A stretch of DNA of 64,000 bases from Chloroflexota bacterium (GCA_026707665.1 JAPOWK010000114.1:1-64000), one strand, 5' to 3'. Counted from the first letter of the stretch, positions 8,494-17,395 are shown. Numbers and translations are program-made. The notes: generated by a model from the sequence alone, not told the origin.

Positions 8494-9147
8494 CTAGTCC
8501 GCATCGTCTTGAAAGTAGCCGGGATCGCGCTCCTCAAGCTCCATCTGCAAGCGTAGAACGACATCCCCGATTGTGTATTCGCCGAAACCGCGGCGGCGGA
8601 GCAGCGCGCTCAGCTTTTGCCGGAACGCTTGATGAGTACTTCCCCGATACCGCGATATCCGCGTTTGCGCAGCGCGATATGCCGATGCCTCCTCATCGAC
8701 TTCCGCCAACGAGGCATCAACGATTTCGTCATCAATGCCCTTTTGACGCAATTCAAATTGCAGCGCGCGCGAACCCATTGGCTTGAAACGATCGCGATTG
8801 CGAATCCAAAAGCGCGCGAACTCCCAATCGTCCACATAGCCGCGCTGATGCAGCCGCTCAAGCGCCTCGGCGATTCGCGTATCCGGCACCTTCTTCTTGA
8901 CGAGATGGCGGCGAACTTCTTCACGGCTGCGAGGTCGATAAGACAGATAGCGAATGGCCAGGTCATAGGCGCGCTGGAGGCGCCGAGCGTCGGCCAACTG
9001 GTCCACTTCGGAATCCGTCAGCGTCTGCCCTTTGCTGAGGCGAGCGGCCTCCATCAGGGGCAGGTCCAGGACGTATTCATGGTCCAGGAAAAGTCTGACT
9101 CTATCCTTATCCCGCTGATGAGCTTCCAAGCCAGTGATGACAGGCAT
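8494..9147 (-). CDS. recX: Regulatory protein RecX
   Basis: A 217-residue helical-repeat protein that modulates RecA filaments. It shows the RecX pattern of three-helix modules: LSYRPRSREEVRRHL, then LHQRGYVDDWEFARFWIRNR, then a G-SRALQFELRQKGI segment. The ATG at 9147 (MPVITGLE) with GAAGG just upstream is preferred; a TTG at 9207 would extend it through a perfect inverted repeat and adds no family-like sequence. recA is not in the window. It lies first in a minus-strand run with rny and the helicase-nuclease, so recombination control, RNA decay and DNA unwinding genes sit together. Confidence 0.9.
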   Translation of the reverse strand: MPVITGLEAHQRDKDRVRLFLDHEYVLDLPLMEAARLSKGQTLTDSEVDQLADARRLQRAYDLAIRYLSYRPRSREEVRRHLVKKKVPDTRIAEALERLHQRGYVDDWEFARFWIRNRDRFKPMGSRALQFELRQKGIDDEIVDASLAEVDEEASAYRAAQTRISRYRGSTHQAFRQKLSALLRRRGFGEYTIGDVVLRLQMELEERDPGYFQDDAD

Positions 9148-9168
9148 CGCCTTCGTCCAATACAAACA

Positions 9169-9193
9169 GCCGCAGTTCTGCCGAAACTGCGGC
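9169..9193 (-). promoter_or_regulatory. Perfect 9-bp inverted repeat just upstream of recX
   Basis: GCCGCAGTT (9169-9177) and AACTGCGGC (9185-9193) are perfect complements around a 7-nt loop. The repeat ends 22 nt before the preferred recX start. It could be a leader hairpin or a dyad operator. No T-tract follows in either direction, so it is not a terminator. Confidence 0.55.
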
Positions 9194-9207
9194 CACACCA
9201 GCGACAA

Positions 9208-9797
9208 AATGCAGAATGCGTCGAATCTACCAAGGAGGCAGTAACAACGCCAATGGAATCAGTTCGAAACGCCCCGTAGGCTCTTCCCAAACGCTAGGGC
9301 ATAGCGAGCCCGTATATTCACTGATGAGCTTTCAACATGAAAGTCCATGTCAATCTGATTCAATCCTGCGGTGAGCCATTTGATCGCTTGCCATTTGCAC
9401 GGTGTGAACCGCAGTTGCGAATTCAACGGAGCACGCTATCTATCGATAATCGCTGAATTCACATTAACCTCATCTTGTCACAGCTATGTTTACCTAAGTG
9501 CCGCGACACACGTCGGTGGTACTGAAATTACTTGCTCAGGCGCTGACAATGACTACAATGGTCATCTACCAAACAGTTCTTATTATACAACAAAAAGGGC
9601 ATTGGCAAGTCTTGTATTATAGGTCGAGAGACTTCACGGAACAAATACGTGTGGACGGCGGCAGATTTTGCAATTGATGTCAAAATTGTCGAATGAGAGA
9701 ACGAGCTCAGGCTGAGCGTCTGCTGCGGTCGGCTCTAAGGCGCCGGCTGATCTGAAAAAGGCAAGGCTTGAGGCATGGCGGGCTATGGACGTAAAAG
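9208..9797. other. 590-nt intergenic stretch without a recognisable gene
   Basis: The stretch is AT-richer than its surroundings between about 9300 and 9700. Short open frames occur (for example 9371-9622), but none has a ribosome binding site or recognisable sequence. A weak promoter-like pair, TTGCTC (9532-9537), 16 nt and TACAAT (9554-9559), faces the downstream SDR gene. I see no tRNA or known structured RNA here. Confidence 0.5.
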
Positions 9798-10595
9798 ATG
9801 GCTAGGTACTCGCGCGGCATATTGGTTACGGGCGGCGGGACCTTTCTCGGCGACAATATCGCGGCGGCACTGCTGGCGGAAGGCGCCAAGGTGAGCTTGC
9901 TGGTTCGGCCCGGCGCTGAAGACAAGTTGGGACCGTTGGCGCAGCACACGCGCTGGTCGACGGCAGACGTCTGGAGCCCCGCCAGCCTGCGTGGCAAGGC
10001 GCGCTTGCATTCGGCTGTCATTCACACCGTCGGCAGCCTGACGGCGGATCCGGCGCAGGGTCTGTCATATCGCCGTCTCAACTTCGAATCAGCGCGCAAC
10101 GTCGCTAATATGTGCGTCAGCGACGGTGTAGAGCGAATCATCTTGCTCAGCGGTGTGAGCGCGCCGTGGATCCATCGCGCCTATATCCGCTCCAAACGCG
10201 AGGCTGAGGAATACATCCGTCGGACGGGCTTGCGCGCCACCATAGTTCGCGCGCCCTTGCTCTACGCGCCGGGGCGAAGCCGTCCGCTATTTTACCGAAC
10301 CTTGTCCCTGATTGGCGCGCTTCCGCCGCTTTCATGGATATATTTGGGAAAAATCGCGCCGGTCGCCGTCGATACCTTGGCGCGCGGCGTCGCGAAGCTC
10401 GCTCTCTTCCCCGACGAGGATTGGCGAATTGTATACGCCCGAGACCTTCGGACGCGGCTTCGTCACGGCATGCCCCGCCAGGCGTCCGCTTCAATGGAAA
10501 CTTATATCCCACAGCGAGCGGATGAAGAAAGCCCCTACGACGCGCTGGATGAAGACCTGCCTTTTGGCTGGTCTCCAAGCGATGAGCCACCCTAA
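9798..10595 (+). CDS. Atypical short-chain dehydrogenase / NAD(P)-binding epimerase-like protein
   Basis: A 265-residue protein with an N-terminal Rossmann motif of extended/atypical SDR type, VTGGGTFLGDNIA at residues 10-22 (TGxxxxLG). A strand ending IILLSGVSAP lies near residue 115, followed by YIRSK, which fits the YxxxK active-site pattern. The sequence then reads RATIVRAPLLYAPG, typical of NmrA/NDUFA9-like NAD(P)H-binding proteins. The length is short for sugar epimerases and the C-terminal substrate domain is reduced, so a binding or quinone-related role is as likely as a sugar epimerase. It sits alone ahead of tRNA-Cys. Confidence 0.7.
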   Translation: MARYSRGILVTGGGTFLGDNIAAALLAEGAKVSLLVRPGAEDKLGPLAQHTRWSTADVWSPASLRGKARLHSAVIHTVGSLTADPAQGLSYRRLNFESARNVANMCVSDGVERIILLSGVSAPWIHRAYIRSKREAEEYIRRTGLRATIVRAPLLYAPGRSRPLFYRTLSLIGALPPLSWIYLGKIAPVAVDTLARGVAKLALFPDEDWRIVYARDLRTRLRHGMPRQASASMETYIPQRADEESPYDALDEDLPFGWSPSDEPP

Positions 10596-10602
10596 CTTGC
10601 GC

Positions 10603-10630
10603 TTGAAAAGAGGCGACCACGAAGTATAAT
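10603..10630 (+). promoter_or_regulatory. Promoter of tRNA-Cys
   Basis: TTGAAA (10603-10608), a 16-nt spacer and a perfect TATAAT (10625-10630) precede the tRNA by 14 nt, close to the expected start site. Confidence 0.8.
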
Positions 10631-10644
10631 ATGGGGCGCTATCA

Positions 10645-10716
10645 GGCGACGTAGCCAAGTGGTAAGGCAGAGGTTTGCAAAACCTTCATTCGTGGGTTCG
10701 AATCCCACCGTCGCCT
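10645..10716 (+). tRNA. tRNA-Cys (anticodon GCA)
   Basis: A 72-nt cloverleaf. The acceptor GGCGACG (10645-10651) pairs fully with CGTCGCC (10709-10715) and is followed by discriminator T, the usual cysteine identity base. The anticodon arm reads GAGGT-TTGCAAA-ACCTT, giving anticodon GCA. The T-arm GTGGG-TTCGAAT-CCCAC is canonical. The 3' CCA is not encoded and must be added. Confidence 0.97.
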
Positions 10717-10778
10717 CAACCACGCCATCACCCTAGAATGCCTCGACATGTTTGTGAGCGGCAAACCCCATCCCCCAG

Positions 10779-10806
10779 CCCCTTCCCCAGCGAGCTAGGG
10801 AAGGGG
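10779..10806. repeat. Palindromic intergenic element after tRNA-Cys
   Basis: CCCCTTCCC (10779-10787) and GGGAAGGGG (10798-10806) form a perfect 9-bp stem with a 10-nt loop. There is no T-tract. C-rich palindromes of this kind are known as dispersed repeats in several bacterial genomes; membership in such a family is inference. A second weaker pair, TGTAGCC (10842-10848) and GGCTACA (10893-10899), lies just downstream. Confidence 0.55.
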
Positions 10807-11009
10807 AGCTAGAGGCTGCGAGCAGGTGATGTGTCGTGCCTTGTAGCCCAAAGCGGGGCGCTAGGGATTTTGCGTGTGCGGCGGCGGCGCGTGGCTACAG
10901 ATTTCAACACTATTGCAGATGGATTCTGGCCCGTTCATCATTGAAGAGTCCGTAGCGTGACCGCTTCATCCCTACACAATCAGTTTACTCAGAATAAATC
11001 TCCAACTGT

Positions 11010-11786
11010 TCAGCTGGCTATCTTCCAGAAGCGTTCGGTATAAGCGCCCGATAGCGAATCAGTGAACGCGCGCCGCACATCCCTTTCCATCGCCACCAGG
11101 TCGGCCCAAAATGTGCTTATTTGCGAATCATAGCAAGCGATCGCGCCAATTTTCGCCTTCATTTCAGCTTCGCTCAGGATGACATCGGCCGGCTCCAGCG
11201 GCAGGTCAATCGCGCCCAGCGCCATTTCGGTGGACCGATCCGCCTTGGAATACGGGAACTCGACATAGAAACGGAGGGCAGATTTGTCCGGCGCATCGCG
11301 CATCTGCGTCATCCCCCAATCGCGCACGATCTGGTGATCCACATGATGGCCGACGCCCAATGGCAGATAGACCTTTGTCGCCGTTTCCAATTCCGGAATC
11401 TGAATGCCTTTCAGCAAGCGTGGCGCATAATCAGCCGGATGAACCGCGCCGAAAAGCGACTCCTCCGTTGGATAGAGCGCCATATCACCGGCCAATCGAT
11501 AGACGCAATCCGGCAGCGGGACGTGCATGAAGTCGACGCCAAGCGCCCCCGACGCGCGTTCATCTTCGATTTGACGTTGGCGCAAGGGATCGACGCCCGC
11601 GCCCCAACGGCGGTGAAGATCAGCCAAAATCGGCGTCTGCGGCAGCGCGCCATCAAAGAGGCCGCCCATCATCGTGATCACGAGCACGGCATGGCCGGCC
11701 GCCGTCAACTGACGCGCTGCGCCGCCGCAACTGAAGACGCCATCGTCAAAGTGAGGCGAGATGATGACATGAGTTTCGGATGACAT
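11010..11786 (-). CDS. PIG-L (LmbE-like) family deacetylase
   Basis: A 258-residue zinc-dependent N-acetyl hydrolase of the LmbE/MshB type, which deacetylates GlcNAc-containing glycoconjugates or small thiols. The signature near residue 9 reads SPHFDDGVFSCGG, which keeps the HxDD metal and base residues but has FDDG where PDDE is usual. The second histidine pair is in GVGHHVDH. The ATG at 11786 is chosen because the family core begins right after it; longer in-frame starts would overlap nth. It lies 40 nt downstream of nth on the same strand. The exact substrate cannot be read from sequence. Confidence 0.85.
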   Translation of the reverse strand: MSSETHVIISPHFDDGVFSCGGAARQLTAAGHAVLVITMMGGLFDGALPQTPILADLHRRWGAGVDPLRQRQIEDERASGALGVDFMHVPLPDCVYRLAGDMALYPTEESLFGAVHPADYAPRLLKGIQIPELETATKVYLPLGVGHHVDHQIVRDWGMTQMRDAPDKSALRFYVEFPYSKADRSTEMALGAIDLPLEPADVILSEAEMKAKIGAIACYDSQISTFWADLVAMERDVRRAFTDSLSGAYTERFWKIAS

Positions 11787-11826
11787 TTCTGGCGTCAATT
11801 TGATCTCATCTTTTCCCGGTTGCGCT

Positions 11827-12540
11827 TCAGGCGATTTGGCTCTCGTTGGCGAAGTAGTCGCAATGCTCGCTGATGGGGCAGCGCTCGCAAGCCGGCTTGC
11901 GCGCGTGGCAGGTATCGCGCCCATGCTGAATAACTTGAATATGAAACTGGTAATAGTCTTCTGGCGGGGCGATTGCTTCCATCACCGGGTGGGCATCATC
12001 GGCAGAGAGCTTCGCCGGCAGAAATCCGACGCGCTTGCAGACGCGAAAGATATGGGTGTCGACCGGGAATGCCGGGCGGCCGTATGCGAAACACAAGACG
12101 ATCGCCGCCGTTTTGGGTCCGATGCCTTTGAGAGAAACCAGCCAGTCTTTCGCTTCATCCAGCGGCAGATCGTTGAGAAAGTCGATGCTGTATTCGCCGG
12201 CTTTTTCAAAGATGACCGCCAGAGCTTCTTGAATCCGAGGCGCCTTCTGATTCGCCAGTCCGGCCGGTCGAACCGCGTCAATCAAATCACCGAGGGCGGC
12301 GAAGCGCACCGCCTCCCAATTCGGGAATCGCTCTTTTAGGCGAGCGAAGGCGCGGTCGCGATTCATGTCATTCGTGCTTTGGCTCAGAATGCAGCTGATC
12401 AACTCGTCCATGCCATCCTGATTGCGCGACCAATCCAGCTCCCCATAGACCCCAGTCAAAGCAGCGGCGATGGGCGCGTACTTTGCCCGGCGACCGGAGA
12501 AATTGTCAACTTTTTCGAGTGGATTTCGTTTGCGAGCCAT
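11827..12540 (-). CDS. nth: Endonuclease III-family DNA glycosylase/AP lyase
   Basis: A 237-residue base-excision repair enzyme that removes oxidised pyrimidines and nicks the abasic site. The helix-hairpin-helix reads LKGIGPKTAAIVL with the catalytic Lys143, followed by FPVDTH with Asp161. The C-terminus carries the four-cysteine [4Fe-4S] pattern Cx6Cx2Cx5C (CHARKPACERCPISEHC). The Lys plus Asp pair marks a bifunctional glycosylase. It is slightly longer than E. coli Nth at the N-terminus. It is probably cotranscribed with the PIG-L gene 40 nt downstream. Confidence 0.93.
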   Translation of the reverse strand: MARKRNPLEKVDNFSGRRAKYAPIAAALTGVYGELDWSRNQDGMDELISCILSQSTNDMNRDRAFARLKERFPNWEAVRFAALGDLIDAVRPAGLANQKAPRIQEALAVIFEKAGEYSIDFLNDLPLDEAKDWLVSLKGIGPKTAAIVLCFAYGRPAFPVDTHIFRVCKRVGFLPAKLSADDAHPVMEAIAPPEDYYQFHIQVIQHGRDTCHARKPACERCPISEHCDYFANESQIA

Positions 12541-12602
12541 GCGTCCATTGTACAGCGCGGACGGCGCTGCGCAAGCGATGGATTGTCACGCCGCTAGCGA
12601 TT

Positions 12603-13895
12603 TCAGGCAGTGGTCGCCCGCGGTGAGCGTTGGCGAGCCGGCTCGACCTTTTCTTGCGGCAGCCAGTACCAGGCGGTCAGCGCGATGAGGGCGAAGACAA
12701 CAGCCGCCGCCAGGAAGACGCCGCGCATGCCAAGCATGATCGCAACTGACGCGCCGAAAAGGGGCGCCACCGCGCGCGAACCGGACATCACCGAATTCTC
12801 CAGCCCGTAAATGGCGCCAGCGCGCTCGGTGCCGGCATAGCGCGAAAGAAGGGCGCTGGGCGAAGCCACCAACCCGCCGGCAGCGATCCCGGCCAAAGCC
12901 TGCAAGACCAGCAGCTGCCAGATATCGGCAACCAGCGCTTGCGGCAGATAGAAGACCGCGGCCGCCAGCGAACAGTAGAACAGCACTTTGCGGTGGCTGA
13001 TGCGGTCACCCAGGCTGCCCAGCCAGACGGCGCCCAAGGTGGACGCAGCCGCCGACACCGCCATAAAGAGGCCGGCGTAGGTATTGGTCGTGCCAGTCTC
13101 GCGTGCGATCAGCGAAACTACGAATAGCGGCGCGATCGGCACGATGATGGTGCGCGCGAGGCCCGACAGGAAGCGAATGATGAGCGCCAGGCTCACACCG
13201 GAAGTGCCCAGGATGTTCTTCCAGCCCCGCGCTAGCGCTACCGGGTGAAACTCGACCGCTTCTTTCGAGGAGCTGAAACTCTCGCTGACGCCGAAATATA
13301 CTACCAAACCGCCGGTCATCAGCAGCACGGCGGTCATCAGGTATGGCATGTTGTAGCCGAAATGATCCGCCAGAATGCCGCCCAGCAACGGACCTACGGC
13401 TACGCCGGCCCACAATCCCAATTGAAGCGTGCCCATCGCGAAGCCGACACGGTGCCGCGGCGCTGCCGCCGCCACCAGCGCGTTATTGGCGGAAAAGGTT
13501 CCCGTGACCAAGCCCTGCATGGCGCGGATCACGATCAACTGCTCCGCTGTCTGCGCGAAGCCCATCATCGCCATGGTGATCGCCCCGCCGAAGAGCGCCC
13601 GCATGATCATCTTCTTGCGGCCAAAGCGATCGGCGGCGACGCCCCAGAATGGCGCCGTGACCATCATGGTGAGGCCCTGCACCGATATCACCAATCCGGC
13701 GGCCAGTTCCTTGCTCAAGCCGGTCGTCGTTCCCAGGGTTTCAATATGCAGCGGCAAGAAGGGAAACATCATGGAAAAGCCGACGGCGGAGAAAACTTGC
13801 GCGACGAAGGCGACACTCAGAGTAAGCTTCCAGGTATGCGGTACTGCAAATGCGCGGGTGAGCGAGTGGGTCTGCGCCGAGAGAACTTTAGCCAT
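12603..13895 (-). CDS. MFS drug-efflux type transporter (DHA1-like), copy 1
   Basis: A 430-residue, 12-helix major facilitator protein. Motif A in the loop between helices 2 and 3 reads GVAADRFGRKKMIMRALFG, and the second half repeats a related GSLGDRISHRKV. Such proteins are proton-driven exporters of drugs or metabolites. It is a close paralogue of the next gene upstream (13979-15250), sharing RKK-M-MRALFG and GPL-GGI blocks, so the pair arose by tandem duplication. The substrate is unknown. No local regulator gene is seen. Confidence 0.85.
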   Translation of the reverse strand: MAKVLSAQTHSLTRAFAVPHTWKLTLSVAFVAQVFSAVGFSMMFPFLPLHIETLGTTTGLSKELAAGLVISVQGLTMMVTAPFWGVAADRFGRKKMIMRALFGGAITMAMMGFAQTAEQLIVIRAMQGLVTGTFSANNALVAAAAPRHRVGFAMGTLQLGLWAGVAVGPLLGGILADHFGYNMPYLMTAVLLMTGGLVVYFGVSESFSSSKEAVEFHPVALARGWKNILGTSGVSLALIIRFLSGLARTIIVPIAPLFVVSLIARETGTTNTYAGLFMAVSAAASTLGAVWLGSLGDRISHRKVLFYCSLAAAVFYLPQALVADIWQLLVLQALAGIAAGGLVASPSALLSRYAGTERAGAIYGLENSVMSGSRAVAPLFGASVAIMLGMRGVFLAAAVVFALIALTAWYWLPQEKVEPARQRSPRATTA

Positions 13896-13978
13896 GTAAA
13901 TTAGATCCCATTGCTGTACAAGTCAACGCTATGCTGCAAGAGACCACATTCGCGATTCCATTTGCGATTGAGTCATTT

Positions 13979-15250
13979 TCAGTTGCCCGCTGCGGCGCCA
14001 GTCGCAAACCGAAAGAGCTTGCGCTTTGATTTGGGCATGAGCCGCGCGCCAATAAGCAGAATCAAACAGTAATAGAGGGCGACAGCGGCAAAGACAGCCC
14101 GCAAGCCAAACATCGCGGCGATGACGGAAGCAGTCATGGGCGCCATGCCGTTCGCAAACGATGATACGGACGCATCAAGTCCATAGACGGAACCTTCATC
14201 GCCCAAGTCGGTGTACTTCGCCAGCATCGCCGCCGGCGCCGACAAGACGCCGCCCGCCGCGATCCCAGCCAGCGCTTGCAAGACGAGCAGTTGATAGACG
14301 TTGCTCACCAGCGCTTGCGGGATGTAAAACATCATCGCCAGGCAGGCGGTCAGGATCAATACATTGCGATAGCCCCACTTGTCGCCGAGCCAGCCGAAGA
14401 CAAAGGAGCCGGCGGTGATGGCAATGGACGACACCGTCAGCACCAAGCCCGCGTAGCTGCTTGCGCCAGCGGCCATGGCGCTCGGGATCAGAATGGCGAC
14501 AAAGAGCGGCGCTATCGGCATGACCGAGCGCTGGGCAAAGCCATTCAGAAAGCGCAGAGAGTAGACTGTTTTCACGCCGCGCGTACGCAAGATGCCGCGC
14601 CAGGCGCGAATCATCTTCAAAGGATTGAGGTCAAGACGCTTGTCAGCCGCGGGCACGTAGGTCTCGCGCACGGCCAGGGTGACCAGCAAACCGGCCAGCA
14701 CCAGCATGGCCGCTGTAAAGAGGAAGGGAAGCTGGAAGCCGAATCGTTCAGCGAGAATGCCGCCGACCAGAGGACCAATGGCGGCGCCGCCGAACAAGCC
14801 AACTTGCAGCGTGCCGAGCGCGAATCCGATCCGTTCGCGTGGCGACTCGCCAGCAACCAGCGCCATGCTCGAAGCGATGATCCCGCTCGTCAAGCCTTGG
14901 AGCGCGCGCAAGGCGATGAGCGCCAGCGCGGTCTCGGCGAAGCCCATCAAAAGCAGAACAATCGAGGCGCCGAAGAGCGCCCGCATGACCATCTTCTTGC
15001 GACCGTATTGATCAGCCAGGCGCCCCCAAAAGGGCATGGCCAGCGAAGCCACCAAAGGCGGCGCGCCAATCACCAAGCCCGCCAGCAGTTCCGGGCTGAT
15101 GAAGTGGGCGTCTCTCAATGTCTGAATATATAAGGGCAGAAATGGGTATACCAGGGAAATGCCACCGGTGGCAAGCGCCTGCGCCAGCGAAACGATGATT
15201 AGCGTGACGAACCAGCGATTGGGAGGCTGCGGTTCTTCAGCGTCTTGCAC
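13979..15250 (-). CDS. MFS drug-efflux type transporter (DHA1-like), copy 2
   Basis: A 423-residue, 12-helix transporter, paralogous to its downstream neighbour with an 83-nt gap between them. Motif A reads GRLADQYGRKKMVMRALFG and motif C-like GPLVGGILAERFG lies in helix 5. It uses a GTG start at 15250 preceded by a purine-rich AGAGAGCGAG. The two copies could form separate exporters or a pair; single MFS chains normally act alone, so separate roles are more likely. Confidence 0.85.
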   Translation of the reverse strand: MQDAEEPQPPNRWFVTLIIVSLAQALATGGISLVYPFLPLYIQTLRDAHFISPELLAGLVIGAPPLVASLAMPFWGRLADQYGRKKMVMRALFGASIVLLLMGFAETALALIALRALQGLTSGIIASSMALVAGESPRERIGFALGTLQVGLFGGAAIGPLVGGILAERFGFQLPFLFTAAMLVLAGLLVTLAVRETYVPAADKRLDLNPLKMIRAWRGILRTRGVKTVYSLRFLNGFAQRSVMPIAPLFVAILIPSAMAAGASSYAGLVLTVSSIAITAGSFVFGWLGDKWGYRNVLILTACLAMMFYIPQALVSNVYQLLVLQALAGIAAGGVLSAPAAMLAKYTDLGDEGSVYGLDASVSSFANGMAPMTASVIAAMFGLRAVFAAVALYYCLILLIGARLMPKSKRKLFRFATGAAAGN

Positions 15251-15348
15251 GAACGCTCGCTCTCTGCAACTTTTTTTGCAAATTTGCCTAGCATACAGCA
15301 GGTCGTCATGAATTCAAGCGCGAATCTCGGGCAATCGGGGCGGCGTGA

Positions 15349-15379
15349 TTCAACCTGTATTTCCGCGCCAATCTATAAT
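15349..15379 (+). promoter_or_regulatory. Possible lysS promoter
   Basis: TTCAAC (15349-15354), a 19-nt spacer and TATAAT (15374-15379) lie about 150 nt before lysS. The -10 is perfect but the -35 is weak and the spacing long. No T-box-like specifier or antiterminator was recognised in the leader. Confidence 0.35.
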
Positions 15380-15526
15380 ATTCTCGAGGTGTTTGGCCTT
15401 GGGAAAAGTCATAGAGAGCGGGCGCCCGCCCGCTTTCCATTTGCCGGTCGGCGTCTGCCATTCGCTGGCGTCAGGGGCTAGCTGAATCCGAGGCGAGCAG
15501 GCAAGGGCTGGAAGAGTGCAAGCCGC

Positions 15527-17395
15527 ATGTGGCAACCGACAAAACTGGAACTTGAGCGCTTGGAAAAGGCGGAACGCCTTCAGGACAAAGGCTTAGAGCT
15601 TTATCCCGCGCGCGTCGAACGCAGCCATCAGATCGCCGCTGCAGTTGCGCTTTTTCTGCGTTCGGAGGCTGACAAGTCGGACGAAGCGATCGGGGTAAGC
15701 GTCACGGGTCGCATCCGCCGCTTGAACAGCAAAGGCAAAATTTCCTTCGCCCATATTGAAGACGAAAGCGGCCGTGTACAGCTTTTTCTGCGTTTCAACT
15801 CGATGGGAGAAGACAGCTACGAATTGATTCGCCGCAAGCTGATTGACATTGATGATTTCGTCCAGGCTAGCGGCACGATGATGCGGACGAGAACGGGCGA
15901 AGTCAGCGTTCATGTAGACAAGCTTCGTCTGCTCAGCAAGGCGCTGAGTCCGCTGCCGGTGGTGAAGGAGCAGCGCCTCGCCGATGGTACAGTCATCGAA
16001 TATGGCGAGTTCAAAGACACCGAAAGCCGCTACCGCCAGCGCTACGCCGATTTAGCGGTGAACAAATCCGTCCGCGAGATCTTCATCCGGCGCGCGCGCG
16101 CGATCAAAGCGCTGCGCGATTTTCTCGATGGCGAAGGCATGCTGGAAGTGGAGACGCCGGTTTTGCAGCCGCTCTACGGTGGCGCGGCCGCCCGTCCCTT
16201 TAGCACACACCACAATCAACTGCATCAGGACTTGTATCTGCGCATCAGCTTCGAGCTGTATCTGAAGCGCCTGCTGGTCGGCGGATACGACGCCGTCTAT
16301 GAGATCGGGCGCGACTTCCGCAATGAAGGCGTCAGCTACAAGCACAATACCGAGTTCACCATGCTGGAATTCTACAAAGCTTACATCGACTATATGGGCG
16401 TGATGGACATCACCGAGCGGATGTTTGCCTATGTGGCTGAGCAGGTGACGGGGTCGGCGGAAATCACTTATCAAGGGCAGACGATCAATCTGGCGCCGCC
16501 CTGGAAGCGAATCAGCATCCGCGAAGCGGCGCAAGAGCTGCTCGGCTTCGATTATATGGATTATCCCACAAGCGATGCTCTCTACGCCTACCTGGACTCG
16601 CGTGGCTTGTCCGAGGGGCTTGACCCGAGCGATACCTGGGGCCGCATGATCGTCGAACACATCCTGGGCAACTATATCGAGCCTCATTTGATTCAGCCGA
16701 CTATCATCAAAGACTATCCGCGGGATATGTCGCCCTTCGCCAAGCGCATTCAAGGAGAGCCAGCGAGCGCTGACGAAAAGGAGCGGCGCTATATTGAAAG
16801 CCATACGGAGCGATTCGAGTTTTTCATCGCCGGTATGGAAATGGGCAACGCTTTCACCGAGCTCAATGACCCGCGCGATCAGCAAGAGCGCTTCGTCGAC
16901 ATGAAGCGGCTCTACGCCGAAGAAGCCGACGAGACTACTCCGCTCGACGAAGATTATCTGAAAGCCATGCGTTATGGCATGCCGCCTAATGGCGGGTTCG
17001 GCAGCGGCGTCGATCGCATGGTGATGCTGCTGACCGACCAGACCAGCATACGCGATGTGCTGCTCTATCCGCATTTGCGCTCGCAGCAGATGACCGACGC
17101 TGATTTGCGCGGCCAATTCATGCTCGACGCCGCGGTCAGGGGATACGAATATCGGCTGGATCATCCGCTGGCGGGCACGAAACGGCGGCTCGCGCTCTAT
17201 CTGCCCGCGCCCAAGATCGGGGTTGAGTTTCGCTTGGCGAATGCGCTTGAAGGCGCGCTGCCGCAGCTGCGGAACCTGCGAAAAGCTTTTGCTGGCGATC
17301 TCTTTGTGATGACGGACGAGGCGCTTTACCACGTTGACGATGACTTGACAGAGATCTCAGCCGCCGACTTCTGGACGTCGCTCAGTGAAGAGTGA
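15527..17395 (+). CDS. lysS: Lysyl-tRNA synthetase, class II, with C-terminal extension
   Basis: A 622-residue class II synthetase that charges tRNA-Lys. An OB-fold anticodon domain spans about 55-150 (VTGRIRRLNSKGK, FAHIEDESGRVQLFL). The catalytic core has motif 2 GRDFRNEGVSYKHNTEFT near residue 265 and motif 3 GFGSGVDRM near residue 490, then RDVLLYPHLR. The usual family ends there at about 500 residues; this protein carries roughly 107 extra residues of unrecognised, charged sequence. The ATG start has no strong Shine-Dalgarno. serS follows after a small gene. Confidence 0.95.
   Translation: MWQPTKLELERLEKAERLQDKGLELYPARVERSHQIAAAVALFLRSEADKSDEAIGVSVTGRIRRLNSKGKISFAHIEDESGRVQLFLRFNSMGEDSYELIRRKLIDIDDFVQASGTMMRTRTGEVSVHVDKLRLLSKALSPLPVVKEQRLADGTVIEYGEFKDTESRYRQRYADLAVNKSVREIFIRRARAIKALRDFLDGEGMLEVETPVLQPLYGGAAARPFSTHHNQLHQDLYLRISFELYLKRLLVGGYDAVYEIGRDFRNEGVSYKHNTEFTMLEFYKAYIDYMGVMDITERMFAYVAEQVTGSAEITYQGQTINLAPPWKRISIREAAQELLGFDYMDYPTSDALYAYLDSRGLSEGLDPSDTWGRMIVEHILGNYIEPHLIQPTIIKDYPRDMSPFAKRIQGEPASADEKERRYIESHTERFEFFIAGMEMGNAFTELNDPRDQQERFVDMKRLYAEEADETTPLDEDYLKAMRYGMPPNGGFGSGVDRMVMLLTDQTSIRDVLLYPHLRSQQMTDADLRGQFMLDAAVRGYEYRLDHPLAGTKRRLALYLPAPKIGVEFRLANALEGALPQLRNLRKAFAGDLFVMTDEALYHVDDDLTEISAADFWTSLSEE

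Noticed and set aside
9371..9622. Possible 83-codon gene in the 9208-9797 gap
   Set aside because: No ribosome binding site, GTG-type start, no recognisable motif and no codon pattern like neighbours.
14276..15133. Long frame opposite the second MFS gene
   Set aside because: Its product is Arg/Gln/His-rich shadow sequence typical of the antisense of a GC-rich membrane protein gene; the MFS frame is clearly real.
15251..15526. T-box or other tRNA-sensing leader before lysS
   Set aside because: No T-box consensus, specifier loop or antiterminator/terminator pair could be recognised.
16052..17332. 426-codon frame opposite lysS
   Set aside because: Antisense shadow of a verified synthetase gene; no start signal or family match.
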